In this document: piece after piece, positions 7,903 through 16,687 of the stretch | Layout of the letters: every line of letters begins with the position of its first letter | How positions within the stretch are numbered: position 1 is the stretch's first letter | Assembly (NCBI RefSeq): GCF_000265425.1 | Contig: NC_018014.1 | Location: 5,022,001-5,086,000, forward strand | Direction of reading: 5' to 3' | Origin: Terriglobus roseus DSM 18391 | GTDB taxonomy: Bacteria; Acidobacteriota; Terriglobia; Terriglobales; Acidobacteriaceae | DNA: 64,000 nucleotides | The notes under the pieces: generated by a model | What the model saw: the letters and a program-made list of their open reading frames with translations, nothing else | Told to the model about the DNA's origin: nothing | The model's database searches: none | Program-made: the position numbers and the translations under genes

Positions 7903-10428
7903 TTGCGCCTCGCCGGCACTTATAGTTCCACGTCCTGCTTTCGACTCGCCGCAAGCCTCACGCTTGCCGCGTCGGCCCTCACCGCAGGCGCCCAATCCAC
8001 AGCTTCCGGCGCAACGTTGCGAGGAACGGTCACAGACGCGAAGGGTGCGGCATTACAGGGTGCTCACCTTGCGTTGCACAACAGCCGGAACACCGTGCAG
8101 CGACGCGCGGTAAGTGACGCCAGTGGAAGCTACAGCTTCTCAGGTATTGCTCCGGGAACGTACGAGTTGGATACCGACGCACCCGGCTTCGCCACCAACG
8201 TGAAAGACGCCGTGAGTATCAGCGACAGTCAGTCTATCGATCTCGCCATTACATTGAAAGTCAGCGATATTAACGAGCAGGTGACAGTTGAAGCCGATGC
8301 GTCTAATTCCATCGCAGCGCAGCTCGCGCCGTTCGATGCACGCCTCGATGCACGTTCCGCCCGCACTGAAATCAACAACCACTATATCGAGAATTTCCTC
8401 TCTCCCATCGCCGACTACAGCGAGATCATTCAGCAGGCTCCCGGAGCATTTTCCATCAATTCCAACGGTGTCGGCCTTGGCGATAGTAAGACGTACTTCC
8501 GCGGTTTCCCCGATGGCAACTACGACATCACCTTCGACGGCATCCCGTTCAACGACACCAATTCACCCACGCATCACTCCTGGGCCTTCTTTCCATCGCA
8601 ATGGATTGGTGGCGTCGATTTTGACCGCAGCCCAGGGTCCGCCTCAACCGTTGGACCAACACCCTTCGGCGGCTCCATCAACCTGCTGTCAAAGCCGGCA
8701 CAGGCCGTGCAGAACCTCCGCTTTGGCCTCTCATACGGTTCATTCAACACGAAGCTGTATGACGGAAACTACACCACTGGCAACTTCGGCCCCGGCAAGA
8801 AAGCAAACCTGTCACTCAACGTTCATCGCATGAGCTCCGACGGGTTTCAAACCTACAACTACCAGCAGCGCGTAGGTGGTGAACTCAAGTTCCAATATAA
8901 GTTCTCGGACACCACGGTACTGACAGGCTTTGCCGGTGTGTTGTCGCTCGACACGAATACACCCAACTTCAAGGGTCCGCTGCGCAGCCAGATTGCGACC
9001 AACGGCTACAACTACCTGATGAACAACGACGCAACCAGCGCCGCCTATTACAAATACAACTTCTACCATGTACCCACAGACTTCGAGTACGTCGGCTTCA
9101 AAAAGGAATTTGGTAAGGGCTGGTATCTCGATACCAAGCCGTACACCTACTCCTACAACAACAAACAGAACTACGCGAACAATCAGACCGGCACCATCAA
9201 CGCTTCCTGCGATACTCAGGTAGCTGCGACCAAGACGCTGGCGGCCAACTACGCATGCGGCACCGACAAGCTGAACAGCTATCGCAAGTACGGCACTATC
9301 ACACAGGTCAGCCAGGTCTCGCGCTTCGGTATCTTTCGCGTTGGCACGTGGTACGAGTGGGCCACGACGGATCGATATCAGACACCACAGAATCCACGCA
9401 ACCTGGCCCTCTCCGCGCTGCCTAACTTCCACGAACAGTTCTGGACCAACACCTATCAGCCCTTCGTTGAATACGAGTGGCATCCAACCACCAAGTTGAC
9501 GATCACGGGCGGTGCGAAGAACGCGCACTACACCATGGACCTCAAGCAGTACGCGGACAACGGCAGGACGGTTGGTCCACTCGGCGGCGCGGCCTTCCGC
9601 CGCAACTTCGCAAGCTATAACTCCTTCCTGCCATCCGGCGATGCGAACTACCGCATCCGCGAGAACTGGTCTGTCTACGGCCAGGTCGCAACAGGCAGCG
9701 TCATCCCTCCCAGCAGCGTCTTCGACACTACCGGCACGGTAAGCGTCACGCCCAAGCCCTCCAACGCACTCACCTTTCAGACCGGTACTGTCATCAAGCT
9801 GCGTCGCGTAACACTGGACATGGACTACTACCACACGCACTTCCAGAACGCTTACACCGCTATCGCCGATCCCAACGTGCAAACTGCATCACAGTACGTC
9901 GCATCCGGCGACTCGGTCAGCAAGGGCTTTGAGGGTCAGACGAACATCGCACTCTTTCGTGGCTTTAGCTTTTACGTGAATGGTACGGTGGGCTCGGCCC
10001 GCTATGTCAGCCCGACCGTCAACGGCGTAGTTAATGCCAGCCGTGGTCTCTGGGTCGCCAATACGCCGGCCGACACGGAATCACTCGGCGTCACCTATCA
10101 GCGTCGCAACCTCGACCTCGGCATGTTCAACAAGCGTGTCGGCAGCATGTGGAACGACAACTCGACCTTCAACCAGGTAGTACCCATCGATCCCTTCAAC
10201 ACCACCAGCCTCCACATGAACTACACCGTACGCGGTGGACGCCTGCTGGATGGCAGCAAGATCCGCCTCAGCTTCAACAACTTATTCGATAGCCGCGGTA
10301 TCACCAGCGTCACGCCAGCCACAAAGGGCGCGACATTTGTGCCCAATGCCGGCGACTCTCTCGGTCTGTTGCCCGGCCGCAGCGTAACCGTCTCGTTCAC
10401 CATGGGTCTCTCTCCCAGGGGACGCTAG
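7903..10428 (+). CDS. TonB-dependent outer-membrane receptor with carboxypeptidase-regulatory-like domain
   Basis: 841 residues. The start is TTG at 7903, chosen because CTGGAG lies 6 bases upstream and the next residues give a signal peptide ending TAGAQS. A CarboxypepD_reg-like beta-sandwich follows (about 36-115: GTVTDAKGAALQGA, SGSYSFSGIAPGTYEL), then a TonB plug (about 140-260: SIADYSEIIQQAPGAFS, YRGFPDGNYDITFDGIPF, TPFGGSINLLSKP) and a 22-strand-type barrel with alternating aromatic strands to the end (VTVSFTMGLSPRGR). Outer-membrane active uptake using TonB-ExbBD energy; the ligand (siderophore, metal or glycan) is not shown by sequence. The PepSY-TM gene and two-component system nearby on the other strand favour iron or copper but are not proof. 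Confidence 0.92.
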   Translation: MRLAGTYSSTSCFRLAASLTLAASALTAGAQSTASGATLRGTVTDAKGAALQGAHLALHNSRNTVQRRAVSDASGSYSFSGIAPGTYELDTDAPGFATNVKDAVSISDSQSIDLAITLKVSDINEQVTVEADASNSIAAQLAPFDARLDARSARTEINNHYIENFLSPIADYSEIIQQAPGAFSINSNGVGLGDSKTYFRGFPDGNYDITFDGIPFNDTNSPTHHSWAFFPSQWIGGVDFDRSPGSASTVGPTPFGGSINLLSKPAQAVQNLRFGLSYGSFNTKLYDGNYTTGNFGPGKKANLSLNVHRMSSDGFQTYNYQQRVGGELKFQYKFSDTTVLTGFAGVLSLDTNTPNFKGPLRSQIATNGYNYLMNNDATSAAYYKYNFYHVPTDFEYVGFKKEFGKGWYLDTKPYTYSYNNKQNYANNQTGTINASCDTQVAATKTLAANYACGTDKLNSYRKYGTITQVSQVSRFGIFRVGTWYEWATTDRYQTPQNPRNLALSALPNFHEQFWTNTYQPFVEYEWHPTTKLTITGGAKNAHYTMDLKQYADNGRTVGPLGGAAFRRNFASYNSFLPSGDANYRIRENWSVYGQVATGSVIPPSSVFDTTGTVSVTPKPSNALTFQTGTVIKLRRVTLDMDYYHTHFQNAYTAIADPNVQTASQYVASGDSVSKGFEGQTNIALFRGFSFYVNGTVGSARYVSPTVNGVVNASRGLWVANTPADTESLGVTYQRRNLDLGMFNKRVGSMWNDNSTFNQVVPIDPFNTTSLHMNYTVRGGRLLDGSKIRLSFNNLFDSRGITSVTPATKGATFVPNAGDSLGLLPGRSVTVSFTMGLSPRGR

Positions 10429-10444
10429 TCATACCCAGTCACAA

Positions 10445-10483
10445 GGGGTGTCGTCGCTGTGACGGCACCCCATTTCTTTTTAA
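10445..10483 (+). terminator. Rho-independent terminator of the TonB receptor gene
   Basis: GGGGTG...CACCCC stem with inner CGTC/GACG pairing (10445-10471), followed by ATTTCTTTTT. It lies 16 bases after the receptor stop. Confidence 0.85.
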
Positions 10484-10531
10484 GTCCTGTCGGGCGAAAA
10501 TACTCAGCTTGCGGACTAGCCCCCAGGAACA

Positions 10532-10969
10532 CTAGCTTCGGTAGATGCCGGTAAGTGCGGCAATGCATACAAGCGCAGCTAGCACGGCCACCAGATTCAT
10601 ATCCAAGCATCGAATAGCACCAGCCACCTTCAGGCGCAGCGGCGGAATCCCATTCGGGTCGGAGAGCGTTGCTCGAAAAAGCGGTCGACAGGCAAACGCA
10701 ACCAGAAAGCCCAATGGAGATAGTGCGATCAGCAACGCGGCCAAATAGAAGGCTACATGTTGCTGGGGTCCACCCATCCAGATAAGCGCCAGCCCCACAA
10801 GCGAAAGCAGCACCTCCGTGCTGGTCTGCCACACCACATGAAACCGCGCATGGCCCACCCACACAGGATTCGTCGCATGGGTACGGTTGCAATCGATCGC
10901 AACCGTCGCGACTCCCTGCAGCGCGCCCACTGCACTCAGTCCAACACGGGCTATCAGTACATGATCCAT
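10532..10969 (-). CDS. Four-helix membrane protein of unknown function
   Basis: 145 residues, four predicted membrane segments (about 7-25, 48-66, 70-92, 120-142). A conserved-looking polar motif between helices 1 and 2 (NPVWVGHARFHVVWQ) has two His that could bind metal or haem. It follows the histidine kinase gene by 40 bases on the same strand and may be the last gene of that unit. Family not recognised. Confidence 0.65.
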   Translation of the reverse strand: MDHVLIARVGLSAVGALQGVATVAIDCNRTHATNPVWVGHARFHVVWQTSTEVLLSLVGLALIWMGGPQQHVAFYLAALLIALSPLGFLVAFACRPLFRATLSDPNGIPPLRLKVAGAIRCLDMNLVAVLAALVCIAALTGIYRS

Positions 10970-11009
10970 ACTGCAGTCTCATGCTTCATCTTGCGCAGGC
11001 ACGCATCGT

Positions 11010-12479
11010 CTAGCCATCGACCAGCGTCAGCACCTGCGCAGGCCAGCTCTCCGAAGCCTCCCAAAGCGGCAGCGTCAATGTTAGTCGCGCACCACCCTCG
11101 GACCGATTCCCCGCAGTCACCTGTCCTCCGTGCACACGCACAACGGCCTCGACAAACGACAAGCCAAGGCCATGCCCCTTGGAGTCACGCCCCTTGATAC
11201 GTTTCGTAAACAACTGCTGCTGTAACTCCGGCTGAAAACCCGGGCCATCATCCTCGATGCGTAGCGTCACCGTCGCGCCGTCCGTTGCCACCGTCACCCA
11301 GATCGAGCAGCACGGCGGCAGATGTTTCAACTCGTTATCCAGCAGGTTCGCAACCACCCTGTGCAGTAGTGCCGGATCCGCCAGGATCGTCACGGCGCCG
11401 CTACTTAGCAGCGTCACGGCCAGCCCTCTCTCGTTCATTGAGGGCTCGTACAAGTCGATCATGCTGCGCACCAGTTGATGCAAATCCACCGCTTCACGCG
11501 ACAGCCGCAGCGCATCCGCGTTCGCCTCTGCAACATCAAGCGACTTATTCAAAAACTCCGTAAGCCGGTCCAACTCATCAATGGCCGAAACGATAGACTC
11601 GGCCTGATCGGCTCGCGGATCTTCCGACAATGCAGTCTCCAGCCTGCCGCGCACAGCCGTCAAAGGACTCCGCAGATCGTGCGCCAGCGAGTCAGTGATG
11701 GCATGCAACTGGTGCACCGTGTTCTCGATTCGGTCCAGCATATGATTCAGCGTCCGGGCCAGGTGCCCCACCTCATCATTGCCCCTCGTATTACGCACCC
11801 TGCTGCGTAAGTCCGACTGGCCGATGCGCGAAGCTGCCTCTGTCATCTCCCGCACCTGGCCCAACATACGGCGCGTCGTGTAGAAGACGATCACAAAACC
11901 CAGGATGACGATCGAGAGCCACAGCGTAAGAAAACGAATGCGAAGATTCCGCAGCACCCGCAACTCATCCCGCTCGGACAATCCAAGATAGATGTGGCTG
12001 CCGTCCTCCATCCGGACCGACGCTACGCGAAACGGCACGCTCGCACCCGACACATGCAGATCGGAAGGTGCGTTAACAATCGACTTCAGCGAGCGAAGCG
12101 CTGCAATCGTTGCAGTACCGTCTCCCGGCCCAACCCAGAGTCGTGCCGGGCCTGTCTCCCCTGCCTGCAGAAAGAACACTGAGTCGTTCTCGACCTTGCT
12201 GGAACTCTGCCGGTTCGGAACCTCCCAGCTCGCTAGTTCCGCAATCTCGCTTACGACACGCCCGTTCAACCGGTCTTTCGGCGTCTGCCGCGCCACCTCG
12301 CTCAGCACCTCGACTTCACCGGACAACCACGCGTCCGTCCTGCGCTGAATGTCATCCGAAACGAAGCGGTGCAGCATCGTAAAGACGAGCATCGTGCCAA
12401 TGGCAAAGGCGAGCGTAGCCCACAGAGAAATGCGCCATGCCGCACTGCGCATCGCCGGATTAGCTGCTTTTGAGGACAT
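11010..12479 (-). CDS. Two-component sensor histidine kinase (HAMP, HisKA, HATPase)
   Basis: 489 residues from the ATG at 12479, which overlaps the end of the regulator gene by 20 bases; a longer frame exists upstream but lies wholly inside the regulator. Membrane helix 1 (about 14-37), a periplasmic sensor domain of about 145 residues, helix 2 (about 182-202), HAMP, then the phospho-acceptor H267 in SLAHDLRSPLT. The ATPase domain shows an N box (NLLDNELKHL), G1 (EDDGPGF) and G2 (GHGLGLSFVEAVVRVHGG). It autophosphorylates and passes phosphate to the regulator encoded just upstream. Architecture is like the CusS/QseC group; the signal is unknown. Confidence 0.93.
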   Translation of the reverse strand: MSSKAANPAMRSAAWRISLWATLAFAIGTMLVFTMLHRFVSDDIQRRTDAWLSGEVEVLSEVARQTPKDRLNGRVVSEIAELASWEVPNRQSSSKVENDSVFFLQAGETGPARLWVGPGDGTATIAALRSLKSIVNAPSDLHVSGASVPFRVASVRMEDGSHIYLGLSERDELRVLRNLRIRFLTLWLSIVILGFVIVFYTTRRMLGQVREMTEAASRIGQSDLRSRVRNTRGNDEVGHLARTLNHMLDRIENTVHQLHAITDSLAHDLRSPLTAVRGRLETALSEDPRADQAESIVSAIDELDRLTEFLNKSLDVAEANADALRLSREAVDLHQLVRSMIDLYEPSMNERGLAVTLLSSGAVTILADPALLHRVVANLLDNELKHLPPCCSIWVTVATDGATVTLRIEDDGPGFQPELQQQLFTKRIKGRDSKGHGLGLSFVEAVVRVHGGQVTAGNRSEGGARLTLTLPLWEASESWPAQVLTLVDG

Positions 12480-13137
12480 ATCCAATCCCTCGCAATGTCT
12501 TGATGAGCGGCTCGCGGCCTTCCACGTCAATCTTTCCGCGCAGCCTGTAGATGTGAACGTCCACAACGTTCGTGTCCGGCTGGATATGCATGCCCCAAAC
12601 CTCCGCCAGCAGCATCGACCGGGTTACAACCCTGCCAGCATGCCGGCACAGATATTCAAGCAAACCGAACTCCTGCGGACTCAGGTTCAGCACCTCACCG
12701 GCACGCGTCGCCCTTCGCTTCAGCATGTCCAGTTCCAAGTCCGCTACGCGCAGCCGCGTAACATCCTCTTCGTTGGGAGCGTTCCGTCGCAGCAGGTTGC
12801 GCATCCGCGCCAATAACTCCGCCACGGCAAACGGTTTGGTCAGGTAATCATCACCGCCAAGCTCCAATCCTTTGACGCGATCATCAACCGAGCGGCGCGC
12901 AGACAGAATTAAAACCGGCGCAGTAACTCCAGACCGGCGCAGCTCCCGGATAAGTTCAATGCCGTCATAATCGGGCAGATTCAGGTCGGCAATAACGCCG
13001 TCATAGACGTGCTTCGCTGCAAGCGAAAGCGCCGTCGCGCCATCGTCCGCAGCATGGACCTGGTATCCAGCCTCTTCCAGCGATCGTTTGACGAAACTCT
13101 GAATCTCAGGTTCATCTTCGATGAACAGAAGTCTCAT
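12460..13137 (-). CDS. OmpR/PhoB-family response regulator
   Basis: 225 residues. The receiver domain has acidic pocket E7/D8, phosphorylation site D51 in IADLNLPDYDG, and K101 in DYLTKPF. A winged-helix DNA-binding domain follows (about 130-223) with LSPQEFGLLEYL and VDVHIYRLRGKID. Partner of the overlapping histidine kinase. Sequence style resembles CusR/CopR-type metal regulators, but that is only a resemblance. Confidence 0.95.
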   Translation of the reverse strand: MRLLFIEDEPEIQSFVKRSLEEAGYQVHAADDGATALSLAAKHVYDGVIADLNLPDYDGIELIRELRRSGVTAPVLILSARRSVDDRVKGLELGGDDYLTKPFAVAELLARMRNLLRRNAPNEEDVTRLRVADLELDMLKRRATRAGEVLNLSPQEFGLLEYLCRHAGRVVTRSMLLAEVWGMHIQPDTNVVDVHIYRLRGKIDVEGREPLIKTLRGIGYVLKSS

Positions 13138-13234
13138 GGGTCATGGTAAGTCATTTCACTTGCAAGCGGCCGCTCAGCCTTGCCCGCGAAAATGACGATC
13201 CCGTCATCTTCAACAGCGTTGCAATGCAATCCAC

Positions 13235-13699
13235 TTAAAGCAGCAGCAGGACCACCGGAATCAAAATGCCGGCGAGCAGTGTCACCGCCACCACAGACTT
13301 CCGGCGAGCATACTTCCAAGCCATCACGATGCCCGTAAGTGTCGACAGCGCCAGTGCGATCGCAGTCGCCGCAAAGAAGACCTTTGTCGGCAACGCGTTG
13401 TGTTTCGGCGGTGCGGGCGCCGGTCCGGGCTTTACTGTCTCAGCGGTCGGTGCGTCCGCCTTGGGTGCGGCCACCGGGGCAGGCCGCTTCGGCGTAACGT
13501 ACAGCGTGCCTTTCTTATGCAACTGCGCCAGATGCACCAGGATCTGCGGCGGAACATAAGTGCTGCCGCGCGTCGTCTCGTGATAGCTGAACATCTGCAG
13601 CCCACCGGTGATCGCAAAAAACAGAATTGTCGGCGCAAACAGGATGCCGGAATACAGATGGATCAGACGGACGGCCTTGAGCGTGGAAGCAGATGTCAT
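13235..13699 (-). CDS. PepSY-associated TM-helix family protein
   Basis: 154 residues: a first helix (about 10-35) with RLIHLYSGILFAPTILFFAITGGLQMF, typical of PepSY-TM proteins, a Pro/Ala-rich periplasmic linker (about 65-102), and two C-terminal helices. PepSY-TM proteins occur next to TonB siderophore receptors and some act as ferric-siderophore reductases; this one is short and lacks the full domain set. It is first in a minus-strand unit with the regulator (97-base gap) and kinase. Confidence 0.8.
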   Translation of the reverse strand: MTSASTLKAVRLIHLYSGILFAPTILFFAITGGLQMFSYHETTRGSTYVPPQILVHLAQLHKKGTLYVTPKRPAPVAAPKADAPTAETVKPGPAPAPPKHNALPTKVFFAATAIALALSTLTGIVMAWKYARRKSVVAVTLLAGILIPVVLLLL

Positions 13700-13959
13700 T
13701 CAGAGATCTCACTGGGAATGGATGAGTTCGCATCATCGATGCAATCACCGGATGCTCTGAACGTAGCACGCAGCTCCTGCCAGCGTGAAAGCTTTCCACT
13801 CACGCCTTTTTGTCCATGAACGAATCGTCATCCTGTTGGCCTGCAATGGTGTGCGATAAGTGAGCAAAACCCGCGTCTCACAAACGGCACGCGGCTTTGC
13901 GCGATGGAGTCTTCTTCCACCGCCCTCCTCCCATCGCGACAGGACATGAACAGAGAGTT

Positions 13960-14883
13960 ATGAAGGATTTGAAGAACGCGCAACTCGGCAGGGTGTTTCA
14001 AGAGTTGCTGCCGCTACCCGCGACCATGGAGCCGCGACTCAAGCAGGCACTGCAATACATCCTGGGAAACCCCGGCAGCCTCATCCGACCGGGCGTGTTG
14101 ATCCGCGTCGCGCTGGAGTATGGCCTCGCAGAGAGGCCTGCGACCGATCTCGCCATCGGCCTGGAATACTTTCATACGGCCTCACTCATCTTTGACGATC
14201 TGCCATCGATGGACGACGCCGTTGAACGCCGCGGTCGCGAATGCGTCCACCTCAAGTTCGGCGAGGCCGGCGCAACGCTCGCAGCATTGGCGCTTGTGAA
14301 TCGCGCTTATGCGCTCACATTTCGATCCATCGCAGCCGCACCCGCCGCCGTACAGGCAGAAGCACAGCGCTACGTCGAGCGGTCGCTCGGCGTCGATGGC
14401 CTGCTGAACGGACAGAGCATGGATGTGCACTTCGCCGCACTGCCACACGACCTGCAGACAACCGAGCGTGCCGCCGTCGGTAAGACAGTCTCGCTGGTAC
14501 GGCTGACACTCGTGCTGCCCGCAATCCTCGGTCGAGCCGCAGAACGCGACATGCTCCTCCTCGACAAGATCGCCGTATGCTGGGGACTCAGTTATCAGAT
14601 CGTTGACGATCTGAAGGATCGGCTCGAAAGCACAAGCGCAACGGGAAAGACATCCTCACGCGACCTGCTGCTCGACCGTCCGAACGTCGCACTCGCCATC
14701 GGTATCGACGGTGCCATGCGGCGTCTTAAGCGCCTGCTTCTGATTGGCGACAAGGCACTCAATCGCCTGCTCGCCACCAGGCCCGGTCTTGCATTTCTTC
14801 GCGAGTTACACGCGGCACTCAGTACGGATGTCAGTCGGTTGCTCGAACTCTCCGATCTCCGGTCAGAAGGCGAGGCCGCATGA
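13960..14883 (+). CDS. Short-chain prenyl diphosphate synthase (FPP/GGPP synthase type)
   Basis: 307 residues from ATG at 13960, preceded by CAGAGAG; an in-frame upstream Met lacks a ribosome site. Condenses IPP with allylic diphosphates. First Asp-rich motif DDLPSMDDAVERRG with DDX4D spacing, as in bacterial FPP/GGPP synthases, preceded by HTASLIF; second motif YQIVDDLKD. Chain length cannot be fixed, but the motif favours C15-C20. Last residues diverge from the family. The next gene overlaps the stop by 4 bases, and a permease, ATPase, CcoN-like, MFS-CcoO and YceI set follows, so the prenyl product probably serves that operon rather than general metabolism (inference). Confidence 0.87.
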   Translation: MKDLKNAQLGRVFQELLPLPATMEPRLKQALQYILGNPGSLIRPGVLIRVALEYGLAERPATDLAIGLEYFHTASLIFDDLPSMDDAVERRGRECVHLKFGEAGATLAALALVNRAYALTFRSIAAAPAAVQAEAQRYVERSLGVDGLLNGQSMDVHFAALPHDLQTTERAAVGKTVSLVRLTLVLPAILGRAAERDMLLLDKIAVCWGLSYQIVDDLKDRLESTSATGKTSSRDLLLDRPNVALAIGIDGAMRRLKRLLLIGDKALNRLLATRPGLAFLRELHAALSTDVSRLLELSDLRSEGEAA

Positions 14884-15992
14884 TCTTCCTCAAGCTGATC
14901 CTTACCAACCTGCTGCGTCACCGCATCCGTTCCCTCATCAGCATCGCCGGCATCGCCTTCAGCGTTGCAGCCATGCTCACCATCGTGACGGTGCTGCAGG
15001 GCGCAGTTGCCATGTTCTCCGGCATCCTCTCCAGCGACAGCCAGATCATCGTCTTTGAACGCAACGTCTCAGACCTCTTCTTCAGCAGCGTTCCATCCGA
15101 AGCGGCAAAGACCATCGCCTCCTGGTCCATCGTGCAGCACGCTGACCCCGTGCTCTTCGGCATCGTCTCCAGCAGCGATCACCCGATCATCACCTGCTTC
15201 GGCATCACAAAAAATGACGCCCGGCTGCGAAAAGCCACATGGATGCAGGGCGATCGCAAAGACTTCGGGCATCAGGAAAATGACGTAGTCCTGGGCCAGC
15301 GTGCCGCCGAATTCATGAACGCGTCCGTCGGCAACACCGTCCAGATCGGACACGGCGCCTTTCACGTCATCGGCGTCATCAAAACCGCCAACGGCTTTGA
15401 AGATGGCGGCGTCTTCATGCCGCTCACCTCAGCACAAACCTTCTTTCATAAGGAGGGCTCCTCCTCCGTCATCACCATTAAGTTACAGCGCAAGGAAGAT
15501 GTACCTGAACTGAAATCGATGGTGCATCGCAGCTTTCCCAACCTTGTGGCACTCGAAGACGAAGAGTTCACGCGAAGTTACTCCCAGTTCAAAATCTTGA
15601 AAGCAACAGCATGGGCTGTCGGCGGATGCGGCCTTCTGCTCGGCGGCCTTGGTGTCGCAAACACCATGATCATGTCCGTCTTCACGCGCATCCGCGAGAT
15701 CGCAATCCTCCGCGTCAACGGCTTCTCAAACGGCCAGATCGCAGCGATGATCTTTGGTGAGTCATCGCTGGTATCGGTACTCGGCGCTGTCGTTGGCCTG
15801 GTCATCGGCATTACTTTCCTCATCATCCTCGGCCACATCCCTGCGTTGCACGGCTATGTCGACACGTCCATTCAGCCTCTTGTCGTCGCAACCGTAATCG
15901 TGTTGGCCATGCTTACCGGTGTCGCAGGCGCTCTCTACCCCGCCATCTACGCCATGCGGGTCCGTGCGGTGGAGGCGCTTCGCTTCGAATGA
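14880..15992 (+). CDS. ABC transporter permease, FtsX/MacB/LolE-like
   Basis: 370 residues. N-terminal helix (about 14-40), a periplasmic domain of about 210 residues, then three C-terminal helices (about 245-270, 295-325, 337-360), the topology of FtsX/MacB permeases (type VII ABC). It starts inside the prenyl synthase stop (ATGA) and ends overlapping the start of its ATPase (ATGA, 15989-15992). Such systems extract or move lipids, lipoproteins or peptides from the inner membrane rather than import solutes. With a prenyl synthase before and YceI after, a polyprenyl lipid is a reasonable candidate substrate (inference). Confidence 0.88.
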   Translation: MIFLKLILTNLLRHRIRSLISIAGIAFSVAAMLTIVTVLQGAVAMFSGILSSDSQIIVFERNVSDLFFSSVPSEAAKTIASWSIVQHADPVLFGIVSSSDHPIITCFGITKNDARLRKATWMQGDRKDFGHQENDVVLGQRAAEFMNASVGNTVQIGHGAFHVIGVIKTANGFEDGGVFMPLTSAQTFFHKEGSSSVITIKLQRKEDVPELKSMVHRSFPNLVALEDEEFTRSYSQFKILKATAWAVGGCGLLLGGLGVANTMIMSVFTRIREIAILRVNGFSNGQIAAMIFGESSLVSVLGAVVGLVIGITFLIILGHIPALHGYVDTSIQPLVVATVIVLAMLTGVAGALYPAIYAMRVRAVEALRFE

Positions 15993-16687
15993 TCATTCCC
16001 AACACAAGTACCTCTGTACCTCGCGTGGTCCTTCGTGCCGATGACATCTGGAAGGGCTACGACGACGGTGCCATCACCGTCCTCAGGGGCGTCGACTTCC
16101 TGGGTGTCGAAGGCGAATCTGTCGCCCTTTGCGGCCCATCCGGCTGCGGCAAGAGCACACTGCTGCATCTGCTCGGTGGCCTTGATGAAGCAGACCGCGG
16201 ACGGATCGAAGTGAACGGACGTCCGATCAACAAAGGCAAGCGTCCGCTCGCTCTACTGCGCCATGAGGTTGGCTTCGTCTTTCAGCTTCACAACCTCATT
16301 CCCGATCTGACGCTGGAAGAAAACTGCCTCATCCCAACCGTCGCCGCGGGTACCAGCCGCGCAATGGCAATGGAGCGTCTCCACGACCTCGCCAATCGCA
16401 CCGGCCTCAGTCATCGACTTGGTTCAAAGATTCAAAAGCTCTCCGGCGGCGAACGTCAGCGGACCGCACTCTGCCGCGCCCTCATGAATCGCCCACGCAT
16501 CCTGCTCGCGGATGAACCGACGGGCTCACTCGACGAACGCACCAGTGCCACAGTCTTCGATCTGCTTCTCGAGATCGTGGCAAACGAAGGCGTCACACTC
16601 GTCATGGCAACGCACGATCGCGGCCTTGCCGACCGCTGCGAACGCCTGATCGAAATGCGAGACGGCAGGATCCATGAGCGCCTCTAG
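15989..16687 (+). CDS. ABC transporter ATP-binding protein, LolD/MacB-type
   Basis: 232 residues. Walker A GPSGCGKST, Q loop VFQLHNLIPDLT, ABC signature LSGGERQRTALCRAL, Walker B ILLADEPTGSLDE, and switch His in VMATHDRG. ATPase partner of the permease it overlaps by 4 bases. It overlaps the next gene by 14 bases (16674-16687). Confidence 0.94.
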   Translation: MIIPNTSTSVPRVVLRADDIWKGYDDGAITVLRGVDFLGVEGESVALCGPSGCGKSTLLHLLGGLDEADRGRIEVNGRPINKGKRPLALLRHEVGFVFQLHNLIPDLTLEENCLIPTVAAGTSRAMAMERLHDLANRTGLSHRLGSKIQKLSGGERQRTALCRALMNRPRILLADEPTGSLDERTSATVFDLLLEIVANEGVTLVMATHDRGLADRCERLIEMRDGRIHERL